Assembly (NCBI GenBank): GCA_900554845.1
Contig: USIY01000026.1
Span: 1 to 16,809 of the forward strand
DNA: 16,809 nt
Source of the DNA: an uncultured Bacteroidales bacterium
GTDB lineage: Bacteria > Bacteroidota > Bacteroidia > Bacteroidales > Muribaculaceae
Direction: 5' to 3'
Part shown: piece after piece, positions 1 through 6,651 of the stretch
Position numbering within the stretch: the first letter of the stretch is position 1
How the letters are laid out: each line of letters starts with the position of its first letter
The notes under the pieces: model-generated
What the model saw: only the letters and a program-made list of their open reading frames with translations
Databases searched by the model: none
What the model was told of the DNA's origin: nothing
Made by a program: the position numbers and the translations under genes

Positions 1-448
1 CTATGCGGGCCGCGATGAAATAATATACGCTTGTGATGGCTATCATCGAAGCCATGCCGCCAGTGGCAGAGACCATATTGGTCACCGACCGGATGCCGAG
101 AGTATGTTCCGTGGCCCATCCGCACAAGGCGTGCATGCAGGCGCCGCAGCTCCAGATAAATATGCACCAGAGATAGCCCTTCTTGGTTCCCATCCAGTCG
201 ATGAATTTACCGGCAAAGAGATTCGCCACGGCATAGACTATCGAGAATACGCCGGTTATCCAGCCATAGTTAGTATCTGTCCAATGAAACTCCGGCGCTA
301 TGAAGTCCTTCCATGTCAGCGACAGCACCTGACGGTCCAAATAATTGATAGTTGTGGCCAGAAAGAGCAACGCGCATATAAACCAACGGAAATTGGTGGC
401 TTTGGCCTGCCTTGCATCGGCCATATAGAGTCTTTCGGTATTATCCAT
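1..448 (-). CDS. Hexuronate-type MFS transporter, N-terminal part (runs off the left edge)
   Basis: The minus strand is open from ATG at 448-446 to the window edge, giving 149 residues of an inner-membrane major facilitator. After a short hydrophilic start (MDNTERLYMADARQ), the first membrane helix ends in INYLDRQVLS, followed by WTDTNYGWITGVFSIVYA and then AGKFIDWMGTKKGY. This NYLDRQ / tYGwi...FsivYA / aGkfiDw.GtkkGy order is characteristic of the ExuT/GudP anion:cation symporter branch, which imports hexuronates with protons. It lies 48 nt downstream of the GH115 alpha-glucuronidase on the same strand with no terminator between, so the two are probably cotranscribed, and the expected substrate is glucuronate or 4-O-methyl-glucuronate released by that enzyme. 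The family is clear; the substrate is inferred from context. About two thirds of the protein lies outside the window. Confidence 0.85.
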   Translation of the reverse strand, partial: MDNTERLYMADARQAKATNFRWFICALLFLATTINYLDRQVLSLTWKDFIAPEFHWTDTNYGWITGVFSIVYAVANLFAGKFIDWMGTKKGYLWCIFIWSCGACMHALCGWATEHTLGIRSVTNMVSATGGMASMIAITSVYYFIAARI

Positions 449-496
449 TTTATTGTACTGCTTAACGTCTTCTGAAATTATTACGTTGTTTAGGGG

Positions 497-2968
497 TCAG
501 TTTCCCATTAGGGTTTCAGGCGCACCGAGGAAAGAAGGTTTCATCCCCCCTGTGTTCACAAGGATTTTCTGGAACACTATACCGAGGTCCAGGGGACGTA
601 TTCGAAGAGTGTGTCTGCCGGCTTTGTCGATCTGATGACTTGTAATTTTGGCTATCATATGATTTTCCTGAATCTTTCCGATTTCACCGTCATAATCACC
701 GTTGATGTCCACAATCTGTTCTTCGCCGTTGTCAAAGGATATGGCATATTTATGGCCCGTGACATTATAGTTCAGGGTCGGGGCCATTCGGACCGTTACT
801 TCAAGCAGTCCGGGAGTCTCGATCTCCATATCGTACTCAATCTCCATTCCGTCCGTCTTCGCGGTGCATGGCATTGTAGTCACGCCTGACAGAGTGCGCC
901 CCAGTTCGGGAACCACTGTCCAACGGGCTGCTCCATTTTCGGATGCTCGCGTGTAATGTTCGGCCTCCATCGACACACAGCCTTCTCTCTCACTAAAAAT
1001 ATATGGTGAGCGTGCGGTTTCTTTGACACGCGTCACTTCGGGACATACCGGTGCGTCGGGTTGCTGCCAGTTTGTATAGCCGATATGCACCTGGTCCATC
1101 ATATGGTTCCATTTTCCGCGTGCTATGCGGTGATAATGATCTGTAAGTTCTGCGTCACGGCGGAAACAACGTTCCACCTCGTCGGCCCACCGGTTTGCCT
1201 CCGGATCGTTTTTCTCTGCCAGTATATGGTTCATGGACTGCGCGTAGTACATGTCATAGAGGTTTGAACAGGCCTGCACAGGATAGGCTATAAGCTGGTC
1301 GTACGCATCTTTATATTCCGAGGGCATTATATAACCGAGCCTGAGGGCGTCGTGTGCCAGCCGGCGGTAATCGTCGCGAACATTGCGCCATTCGTCATAG
1401 TTGTGGCTGTATGTATTTGCGTTAAGTATTTCAGGCGTGACACGGCGGTTGTACTTGGCGTAAGTGCGGAGGATTCTCGCCGTTTCATCGGCGTACTCCG
1501 GGCCGAAAATGGACTTGCAGAATTCCACGGAATGAGCTTTCAAGTTAGAGGCGTCGAAACGATTGGGATCCCATGCCATGTCAAGAAAGAACGTAATGGG
1601 ATATTCCATTGGTTTGAGATCGCCGACGTTCACTATCCAGATCTTGTTCACTCCGTGCGCGTAAGTCAGGTTAAGCTGTTCCCAAACTCGAGGGATCGGG
1701 TTGATGTTTATCCATTTGGAATTGCGGGGCGCTCCCACGTAATCGAAGTGATAATACATGCCGTAGCCTCCTTTGCGCGGTTTTGCGTCAAGTGCCGGGA
1801 GACGGCGTACATTGCCCCAGTTGTCGTCACAGAGAAGAAGAGTCACGTCATCGGGGACTTTCATCCCTTTGTCATAGTAATCCTGCACTTCCTTGTAGAG
1901 CGCCCATACCTGGGGAGTCTCGGATGCTTTCTTGCCGGTGACGGATTTGATGATGTCGCGTTGGGCTCGGACAATATCCTCCATCAAGGCGATGTTGAAA
2001 TCTCCGTCCATTGCCATGTCGCCGTCACCGCGCATGCCTACGGTGACGACTGTCTCGAAATCTTTGGACCGTTCCATGCCGGAACGCCAGAAGTCGCAGA
2101 GTGCCTGTCTGTTCTTTGTAAAGTCCCAGGCACCTTTTCCGCGGCGTTTCCAATCCTGTTGCGCCAGATTCATCGGTTCATGATGCGAAGTGCCCATAAC
2201 TATGCCCATACGGTTGGCCAAAGCTCCGTTTTCGGGATCGTCGTCGTAAAAGGCGTTGCCCCACATGGCAGGCCACATGAAATTGCCTTTGAGACGCAGA
2301 ATCAGCTCAAAGACCTTGGAATAGAATTTTGAATTGTATCCGCCGAATTTTTCATGGGTCCAGTTTGAGAGCGAGGGTGCCTCGTCATTGAGAAAGATTC
2401 CGCGGTATTCAACCTTCGGCTCCCCGTCGGTATATATTCCTTCCGATACAAAAACGTTATCATGGTGCGCTACCGGGGCGTCTATCCACCAATACCACGG
2501 CGAAACGCCCATCTGACGACTCAATTCATATATACCGTACACAGTGCCGCGTCGATCACTCCCTGCGATCACAAGAGCCCGGTCCACGCCTTGCATCGGA
2601 TTTTCCAGTACTGTAAGAATATACTTCTCTCTTTTACCTTTCAACTCTTTTTCCGGGATCTTCCCGGACTTCAGCAATGGCAATATCAGGGGAGAGTTGA
2701 TGTCGCCTACGATTATGCAGTTTTCCGAGGGAGCGTTCACAATTACGGCGCTGTCGCCGCATACCCGGTTAAAATCTCCCGACAATGTCTCGGTAGCTAT
2801 GGCAATTGCCGCCTCTTCAGCAGGGTCTATGGCGATAGACACAGGTTTTCCATCTCGAATTAAGGCCATACCGTTTGATTCGGCGGTGAAATTTATAAAA
2901 TTATCCGCTGCGTGCCCGCACAGTCCCGTAATCACGGCTGCAGCAAGCGTTATTGCGAGTTTTTTCAT
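497..2968 (-). CDS. GH115 xylan alpha-1,2-glucuronidase, secreted
   Basis: An 823-residue glycoside hydrolase of family 115, which removes (4-O-methyl-)glucuronic acid from xylan, including internal residues. Residues 1-20 are a signal peptide (MKKLAITLAAAVITGLCGHA) with no lipobox, so the enzyme should be soluble in the periplasm or outside the cell. The catalytic region spans roughly 180-550 and contains VEYRGIFLNDEAP (187-199), GNFMWPAMWGNAFY (228-241), MGTSHHEPMN (258-267), MRGDGD (312-317), YKEVQDYYD (358-366) and LLLCDDNWGN (377-386). D317, E360, D381 and N383 are spaced as I recall the active-site residues of Bacteroides ovatus BoAgu115A, with a constant offset of 15; that alignment is from memory. 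The last ~150 residues, from CVSMEAEHYTRA onward, form the beta-rich GH115 C-terminal domain, so the protein is full length. It is the first gene of a unit with the downstream hexuronate transporter. No SusC/SusD pair is visible. Confidence 0.95.
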   Translation of the reverse strand: MKKLAITLAAAVITGLCGHAADNFINFTAESNGMALIRDGKPVSIAIDPAEEAAIAIATETLSGDFNRVCGDSAVIVNAPSENCIIVGDINSPLILPLLKSGKIPEKELKGKREKYILTVLENPMQGVDRALVIAGSDRRGTVYGIYELSRQMGVSPWYWWIDAPVAHHDNVFVSEGIYTDGEPKVEYRGIFLNDEAPSLSNWTHEKFGGYNSKFYSKVFELILRLKGNFMWPAMWGNAFYDDDPENGALANRMGIVMGTSHHEPMNLAQQDWKRRGKGAWDFTKNRQALCDFWRSGMERSKDFETVVTVGMRGDGDMAMDGDFNIALMEDIVRAQRDIIKSVTGKKASETPQVWALYKEVQDYYDKGMKVPDDVTLLLCDDNWGNVRRLPALDAKPRKGGYGMYYHFDYVGAPRNSKWININPIPRVWEQLNLTYAHGVNKIWIVNVGDLKPMEYPITFFLDMAWDPNRFDASNLKAHSVEFCKSIFGPEYADETARILRTYAKYNRRVTPEILNANTYSHNYDEWRNVRDDYRRLAHDALRLGYIMPSEYKDAYDQLIAYPVQACSNLYDMYYAQSMNHILAEKNDPEANRWADEVERCFRRDAELTDHYHRIARGKWNHMMDQVHIGYTNWQQPDAPVCPEVTRVKETARSPYIFSEREGCVSMEAEHYTRASENGAARWTVVPELGRTLSGVTTMPCTAKTDGMEIEYDMEIETPGLLEVTVRMAPTLNYNVTGHKYAISFDNGEEQIVDINGDYDGEIGKIQENHMIAKITSHQIDKAGRHTLRIRPLDLGIVFQKILVNTGGMKPSFLGAPETLMGN

Positions 2969-3009
2969 GATTTTACTGCTTTGCGTTCTCCGGATAGAAT
3001 TCGTTATTG

Positions 3010-3041
3010 CAAAATTACTTAAAAATCCGGTATAAAAGAAA
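3010..3041 (-). promoter_or_regulatory. Predicted Bacteroidetes promoter for the GH115 unit
   Basis: On the minus strand TTTC (3041-3038), 20 nt, then TAATTTTG (3017-3010) fits the TTTG-N19-21-TAnnTTTG pattern with one mismatch in the -33 element. Transcription would begin near 3003, leaving a leader of about 35 nt before the GH115 ATG at 2968. It lies downstream of the tRNA terminator, so the glucuronidase unit is insulated from the tRNA gene. Confidence 0.6.
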
Positions 3042-3149
3042 CCGTTTGAACATATTCGCGATTGTCGGGAATTCTAATCTGTTGGAGTACCGTAAAATTC
3101 CTCACTTAAAATGTTTCCAAGAATTGAATTCCAACCGCTTTCATAAAGA

Positions 3150-3188
3150 AAAACGGTCACAACCGCATTATAAGGTTGTGACCGTTTT
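3150..3188 (-). terminator. Intrinsic terminator of the tRNA-Arg gene
   Basis: A perfect 15-bp inverted repeat (3150-3164 with 3174-3188, core ACGGTCACAACC) has a 9-nt loop. Read on the minus strand, the stem begins 2 nt after the tRNA discriminator base and ends in a T-rich run (TTTTTCTTT). The arms are also A/T-ended on the plus strand, but no plus-strand gene ends here, so it most likely serves the tRNA. Confidence 0.85.
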
Positions 3189-3189
3189 G

Positions 3190-3263
3190 TGATCCGGCTG
3201 CGACTCGAACGCAGGACCGTCTGCTTAGAAGGCAGATGCTCTATCCAGCTGAGCTACCGGACC
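3190..3263 (-). tRNA. tRNA-Arg (anticodon UCU)
   Basis: The minus strand folds into a complete cloverleaf of 74 nt including the discriminator A. The acceptor stem is GGTCCGG/CCGGATC (one G-U pair) and the D stem GCTC/GAGC. The anticodon stem TCTGC/GCAGA encloses loop CTTCTAA, which gives anticodon UCU for AGA (arginine). The T stem is CTGCG/CGCAG with loop TTCGAGT. CCA is not encoded; the bases after the discriminator are CAA, so the tail must be added by nucleotidyltransferase. The gene is a single-tRNA unit with its own promoter upstream and terminator immediately downstream. I see no integrase or duplicated 3' end beside it, so there is no sign that it hosts an integrated element. Confidence 0.97.
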
Positions 3264-3276
3264 CCTGTCTGTAACG

Positions 3277-3335
3277 AAAGGTTTATATTTATCGATTGTT
3301 TCTGCAACAATAGACTGTACATAAACCTTTCAGAC
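3277..3335 (-). repeat. Nested inverted repeats in the tRNA-Arg leader
   Basis: A perfect 10-bp inverted repeat, AAAGGTTTAT at 3277-3286 with ATAAACCTTT at 3321-3330, encloses a second perfect 6-bp one (ATTGTT 3295-3300, AACAAT 3306-3311, 5-nt loop). A further GTCTG/CAGAC pair (3267-3271, 3331-3335) can extend the outer stem past a 5-nt bulge. The whole structure lies between the predicted transcription start (about 3331) and the 5' end of the tRNA (3263), so it would form the leader of the precursor. Confidence 0.6.
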
Positions 3336-3337
3336 TG

Positions 3338-3368
3338 CAAAGTTAATCATTTCGGAGCGGATTGCAAA
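3338..3368 (-). promoter_or_regulatory. Predicted promoter of the tRNA-Arg gene
   Basis: On the minus strand TTTG (3368-3365), 19 nt, then TAACTTTG (3345-3338) is an exact match to the Bacteroidetes housekeeping promoter. The start would fall near 3331, about 68 nt upstream of the mature tRNA end. The same -7 octamer, TAACTTTG, is used by the msbA-like promoter at 13018. Confidence 0.8.
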
Positions 3369-3429
3369 AGGTTGATGATTTTTTTCGCGTTTTCAATCGC
3401 TATCAAGCTGTTTTTTCAAATAAATGATG

Positions 3430-3437
3430 TAAATTTG
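3430..3437 (+). promoter_or_regulatory. Possible -7 element for ridA
   Basis: TAAATTTG matches the TAnnTTTG element, about 108 nt upstream of the ridA ATG. There is no good TTTG at the expected -33 distance, only a T-run at 3411-3416, so this is a weak call. Between it and ridA is AT-rich DNA with no other gene. The short symmetric motif GTGATGCGTCAC (3441-3452) lies just after the expected start site. Confidence 0.35.
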
Positions 3438-3545
3438 CGCAGTGATGCGTCACCACGGCATAATCGGTTGAATATATGGAAAACACCGGACACGCCTGGA
3501 AATAACTAAAATTAATATAAAAACCATCTCTTAAACTGATAAATC

Positions 3546-3920
3546 ATGAAGAAACAGATTGGAAGCGAAAAAGCGCCTGCGGCCATAGGTCCGTACAGTC
3601 AGGCCATCGAAGCTAATGGATTCGTATATTGCTCGGGCCAGTTGCCGATAGACGTTGCCACCGGCACAATGCCGGAAGACATTAAGGAACAGACACGGGT
3701 GTCGCTGGCCAACGTCAAGGCGGTGCTCGAGGCCGCCGGCCTTGGACTTGACGATGTGGTGAAAACCACAGTCTATCTGGCCGACATGTCGTTGTTCGGC
3801 CCTATGAATGAAGTTTACGGCGAGACATTCAAATCCCCCTATCCCGCGCGTTCGGCGTATGCCGTGAAGGAACTGCCCAAACAGGCCTTGGTGGAAATTG
3901 AAGTGATCGCAGCCAAATAA
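3546..3920 (+). CDS. ridA: RidA family 2-iminobutanoate/2-iminopropanoate deaminase
   Basis: A 124-residue protein of the usual RidA (YjgF/YER057c/UK114) length. The family hydrolyses reactive enamine/imine intermediates made by PLP enzymes such as threonine dehydratase, in the cytoplasm and as a trimer. The protein shows IGPYSQA (14-20, including the conserved Tyr17), GFVYCSGQLP (25-34), DDVVKTTVYLADM (69-81) and PYPARSAYAV (98-107) with the essential Arg102. VEIEVIA (116-122) carries Glu117, matching Arg105 and Glu120 of E. coli RidA. The ATG at 3546 is the only sensible start. A putative promoter element lies at 3430. The downstream MFS gene starts 102 nt later across two hairpins, so the two may share a transcript, but no functional link is evident. 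Confidence 0.95.
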   Translation: MKKQIGSEKAPAAIGPYSQAIEANGFVYCSGQLPIDVATGTMPEDIKEQTRVSLANVKAVLEAAGLGLDDVVKTTVYLADMSLFGPMNEVYGETFKSPYPARSAYAVKELPKQALVEIEVIAAK

Positions 3921-3944
3921 CACATTCACAGCAATATAGATGCG

Positions 3945-3969
3945 CCAAAGGGAGCCTGGCTCCTTTTGG
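3945..3969 (+). terminator. Hairpin after ridA, possible weak terminator
   Basis: CCAAAGGGAG (3945-3954) pairs with CTCCTTTTGG (3960-3969) across a 5-nt loop, 10 bp with one G-U pair, starting 24 nt after the ridA stop codon. No T-run follows, so it may instead be a 3'-end stabiliser or an attenuator ahead of the MFS gene. No promoter-like TAnnTTTG occurs between this hairpin and the MFS start. Confidence 0.45.
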
Positions 3970-3980
3970 ACGGTTGAACT

Positions 3981-4023
3981 TAACAAACGGGTTTTAGGTT
4001 TATAACTTAAAGCTCGTTTGTTA
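3981..4023 (+). promoter_or_regulatory. 18-bp RNA hairpin ending on the MFS start codon
   Basis: Bases 3981-3998 pair without a gap with 4006-4023 around a 7-nt AT loop: 15 Watson-Crick pairs and 3 G-U pairs. The last paired base is the A of the MFS ATG. The whole presumed ribosome-binding stretch is therefore inside the stem. The G-U pairs make it stronger as plus-strand RNA than as DNA or as the opposite transcript, which argues for a role in the mRNA of the downstream gene. Confidence 0.7.
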
Positions 4024-5300
4024 TGTCTGGTACAAATCAAAATAAAAAAGGAAAGTGCGCGAATCTTACTGCGGATACCGATCATTCTGAAGGAAATCTT
4101 GCGTCGAACAGCAAAAAATATTATTGGTTCCTGGTGGTTTATCTTGTCCTGCTGAGTGCCTTGGGATCGTTTGTCAACGACATGTATTCCCCTGCGCTTC
4201 CGGCGATGGCCCGCTTTTTCCACAGCACGGCTTCGGAGTCACAGCTGGGTCTGACCATGGGAATGGTAGGACTGGCCATAGGGCAGCTGCTGCTCGGGCC
4301 GATATCGGACCGGTACGGACGTAAACCTGTACTGTTGGCGTCGCTGCTGGTGTTCATTGTAGGGGCTGTGGTGTCATTGTTCTCCCCCAATATGCCGTTC
4401 TTCTTAGGTTGTCGTTTTGTTCAGGGGCTTGGAGCTTCCGGCGGTTATTTTCTGGCCCGTACTATCCCCGCTGACATTTACCAAGGCAGACAGCTCGCGC
4501 AGTTTATGGCATTGGTGGGCGCCGTGAACGGTCTGGCTCCCGCGTCCGCTCCCGTATTGGGCGGCATCATCTCGGATGATTTTACATGGAAAGGGGTTCT
4601 CGTGGCATTGGCGATCTTCGCCGTTGTTGTCCTTGCCGTTTCTCCGGGACTCAAAGAATCTCTGTCCCCGCAGAATCGAACCAAAGTGGCGTGGTACAGA
4701 ACGTTGCCCGGTTATATCAACCTGTTGAAAAACCGGGCTTTCATGACTCATATAAGCCTGAAGGCTTTTACATTGGGTATATTGTTCACCTATATCTCCT
4801 CGGCCCCGTTCATTCTTGAGGACCATTACGGATTCTCGCAGACCAAATACGGTATAGTCATAGGTTTGAACGCCATATCGGTGGCGGTGGGCTCCATGCT
4901 TGCGTTGAAATTTCATCCGTTCAAGAAGGCGGTTCCAGTCGCCGCGCTCATACTGCTTCCTACTATGGTATTCAGCGCCTACGCTTTATGGCATATCCAC
5001 AGTTTTCTGATATTCGAGATCTGCGCGGTGTTGATGTTGTTCGCCCAGGGAATGATTTTCAGCGTGTCTAACACCTTGGCCATGAACGAAGGCCGAAAAC
5101 AGGCCGGGGAGGCCTCGGCGCTGCTGGGTGTGGCGGGATATGTGGTAGGCGCGGTTGTGGCTCCGCTGGCAGGACTTCACAATGTTCTCCATAGCACGGC
5201 GATAGTCTTCCTGTGTCTGCTTGTGGGAGTACTTCTGTTCTCGTACATGACCTACCGACTCGCTCCAGATCTAGATTCAAATGCCTCAGGGTCTAATTGA
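4023..5300 (+). CDS. Bcr/CflA-type multidrug MFS transporter
   Basis: A 425-residue, 12-helix inner-membrane drug:proton antiporter of the DHA1 group. Helix 1 (about 33-53) ends in the FVNDMYSPALPAMARFF block typical of Bcr/CflA. MFS motif A is GPISDRYGRKP (92-102). GCRFVQGLGASGGYFLARTIPADIY follows in the helix 4-5 region, and APASAPVLGGIISDDFTWKG matches the family's helix 5-6 region. The first 32 residues are an unusually long, polar, Lys/Asn/Ser-rich cytoplasmic tail, low in complexity. The ATG at 4023 is preferred because the next in-frame Met (residue 54) would remove helix 1; it sits at the base of a strong hairpin. The 3' end overlaps the convergent MATE gene by 8 bp. Substrates cannot be read from the sequence. 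Confidence 0.9.
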   Translation: MSGTNQNKKGKCANLTADTDHSEGNLASNSKKYYWFLVVYLVLLSALGSFVNDMYSPALPAMARFFHSTASESQLGLTMGMVGLAIGQLLLGPISDRYGRKPVLLASLLVFIVGAVVSLFSPNMPFFLGCRFVQGLGASGGYFLARTIPADIYQGRQLAQFMALVGAVNGLAPASAPVLGGIISDDFTWKGVLVALAIFAVVVLAVSPGLKESLSPQNRTKVAWYRTLPGYINLLKNRAFMTHISLKAFTLGILFTYISSAPFILEDHYGFSQTKYGIVIGLNAISVAVGSMLALKFHPFKKAVPVAALILLPTMVFSAYALWHIHSFLIFEICAVLMLFAQGMIFSVSNTLAMNEGRKQAGEASALLGVAGYVVGAVVAPLAGLHNVLHSTAIVFLCLLVGVLLFSYMTYRLAPDLDSNASGSN

Positions 5301-6651
5301 ATCGGATTCTGCGGAATATGAAAATGGACATAGCGCAGGCGGTGAGCAGAGCGATGTTGAAGCTCCAGTAGGCTCCGATGTTTCCTCCGTCAAACCCGAC
5401 GGCGAAGAGGAACAGGAAAGGGATACCGACAAAGATGTAACTTGTCAGGGAAATCCAGAACAAAGGCTTCACCTGTCCGGTACCCCTGATGGCGTTGCAA
5501 AATGTCAACTGCAGCGCGTCGAAATACTGATACACCACCAGCGGCAATATAAGCGCCATTGCGCTTGCCACCACGGCGTCACCTTGAACATTGCCCTCTC
5601 CTGTGTTGATGAACAGATTGATCAGATGTTCGCCGAATATCCAGAATGCCAAAGACGCGAGTGTGGCCAGAATCAGATTGATGTGCATTCCGGCGCGGGC
5701 CACGGCACCCGCCCCGGCCTCGTTGCGGAGGCCTGCGTAATAAGCCACCCGGATGGCTACTGCCGTAGTGAAACTCATATAGATCATGAATCCCAGCTGG
5801 CTGATGGTATTCACAACTTGATAAGCCGCCAGCTGAACCGCTCCGAACCATCCGATCACCACACCGCTGAGCGACCACAGCCCGCATTCGAAGCCACCTT
5901 GAAGCATCAAAGGCCACGATGTGCGCCACACCTCAATGCGTTCCTTTGACAATTTGAACGCATGCCTCACTCCCTCGCGGTAGGATCCGTAGCGCTTCTG
6001 GAACCAGAAACAGGCAACGATTGCCAACGCTCCGACTATACGGGCTGTCACTGTGGCGATGCCGGCCCCCAAAAGACCCAGCTCAGGAAATATGCCCGCT
6101 CCATATATAAGAAGCCAGTTGCCCAGAATATTGAACAGAATGCAGAACAACGTTATCCACATCGGCAGCGAGGGATTCTCTATACCGTTGCACATCTGCA
6201 TTATGACATTATAGACGGTCATAGGGAGCGGCGCGAGCAACAACACCAGATAGTAAGAACGGATTTCGGGCATCAAGTCCGCGGGTTGTCCGAAATGGTC
6301 CAGCAAGAAATACATTGCGGCTTCCAAAGCGGTGAAAGCCAACGCCACAAGCAGATTGACCTGCATCGCCGCGCTCGTGACGCGACCCACCTGACACGGA
6401 TTCTTTTGTGAATGCAACGCGCCGGCCATTGGCGTCAGGCCTCCGGAAAGTCCCATAAGCATGAAATTGGGCACCAGGAAAAGACTGTTTACGAATGCGG
6501 CCGCGGCAAGGGCGTTCACACTGTAATGGCCCACCATGATCGTATCGCTGAACGCCAGGGCTATGACGCTGAGCTGAGTCACAAGTATCGGACCGCCAAG
6601 CTCCAGAAGCTTGCGATACTCATCTTTATATTTAGTCCAAAGTTCCTTCAT
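5293..6651 (-). CDS. MATE family multidrug/Na+(H+) antiporter
   Basis: A 452-residue, 12-helix inner-membrane exporter of the MATE family (NorM/MepA-like). The first helix carries LGGPILVTQLSVIALAFSDT, followed by IMVGHYSVNALAAAAFVNS, the hallmark start of MatE domain 1. GLLGAGIATVTARIVGA in the first half and AAYQVVNTISQLGFMIYMS in the second half mark the two MatE repeats. CNAIRGTGQVKPLFWISL, just before the last helices, is also typical. The length is normal. ATG at 6651 has a short hydrophilic N-terminus (MKELWTKYKDEYRKLLEL) leading into helix 1, as in the family. The gene is transcribed away from the tolC operon across a 268-nt shared upstream region, and convergently with the MFS gene, with the stop codons 3 nt apart and overlapping coding ends. 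Substrate and coupling ion are unknown. Confidence 0.93.
   Translation of the reverse strand: MKELWTKYKDEYRKLLELGGPILVTQLSVIALAFSDTIMVGHYSVNALAAAAFVNSLFLVPNFMLMGLSGGLTPMAGALHSQKNPCQVGRVTSAAMQVNLLVALAFTALEAAMYFLLDHFGQPADLMPEIRSYYLVLLLAPLPMTVYNVIMQMCNGIENPSLPMWITLFCILFNILGNWLLIYGAGIFPELGLLGAGIATVTARIVGALAIVACFWFQKRYGSYREGVRHAFKLSKERIEVWRTSWPLMLQGGFECGLWSLSGVVIGWFGAVQLAAYQVVNTISQLGFMIYMSFTTAVAIRVAYYAGLRNEAGAGAVARAGMHINLILATLASLAFWIFGEHLINLFINTGEGNVQGDAVVASAMALILPLVVYQYFDALQLTFCNAIRGTGQVKPLFWISLTSYIFVGIPFLFLFAVGFDGGNIGAYWSFNIALLTACAMSIFIFRRIRFN

Noticed and set aside
1352..2332. 326-codon plus-strand open frame inside the GH115 gene
   Set aside because: It is entirely opposite the conserved catalytic region of GH115, has no start context, and its translation looks like an antisense shadow.
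3150..3188. The 15-bp perfect inverted repeat as a transposon end or small mobile repeat
   Set aside because: It occurs once, directly abuts the tRNA 3' end and has a T-run on the minus strand, so a terminator explains it fully.
3190..3263. tRNA-Arg as an attachment site for an integrated element
   Set aside because: No integrase, no repeat of the tRNA 3' end and no change in gene character on either side. The terminator directly after the tRNA is intact.
5281..5949. 222-codon plus-strand frame opposite the MATE gene
   Set aside because: It is composed of His/Gln/Cys-rich sequence with no membrane or domain pattern. The MATE protein on the other strand accounts for the region.
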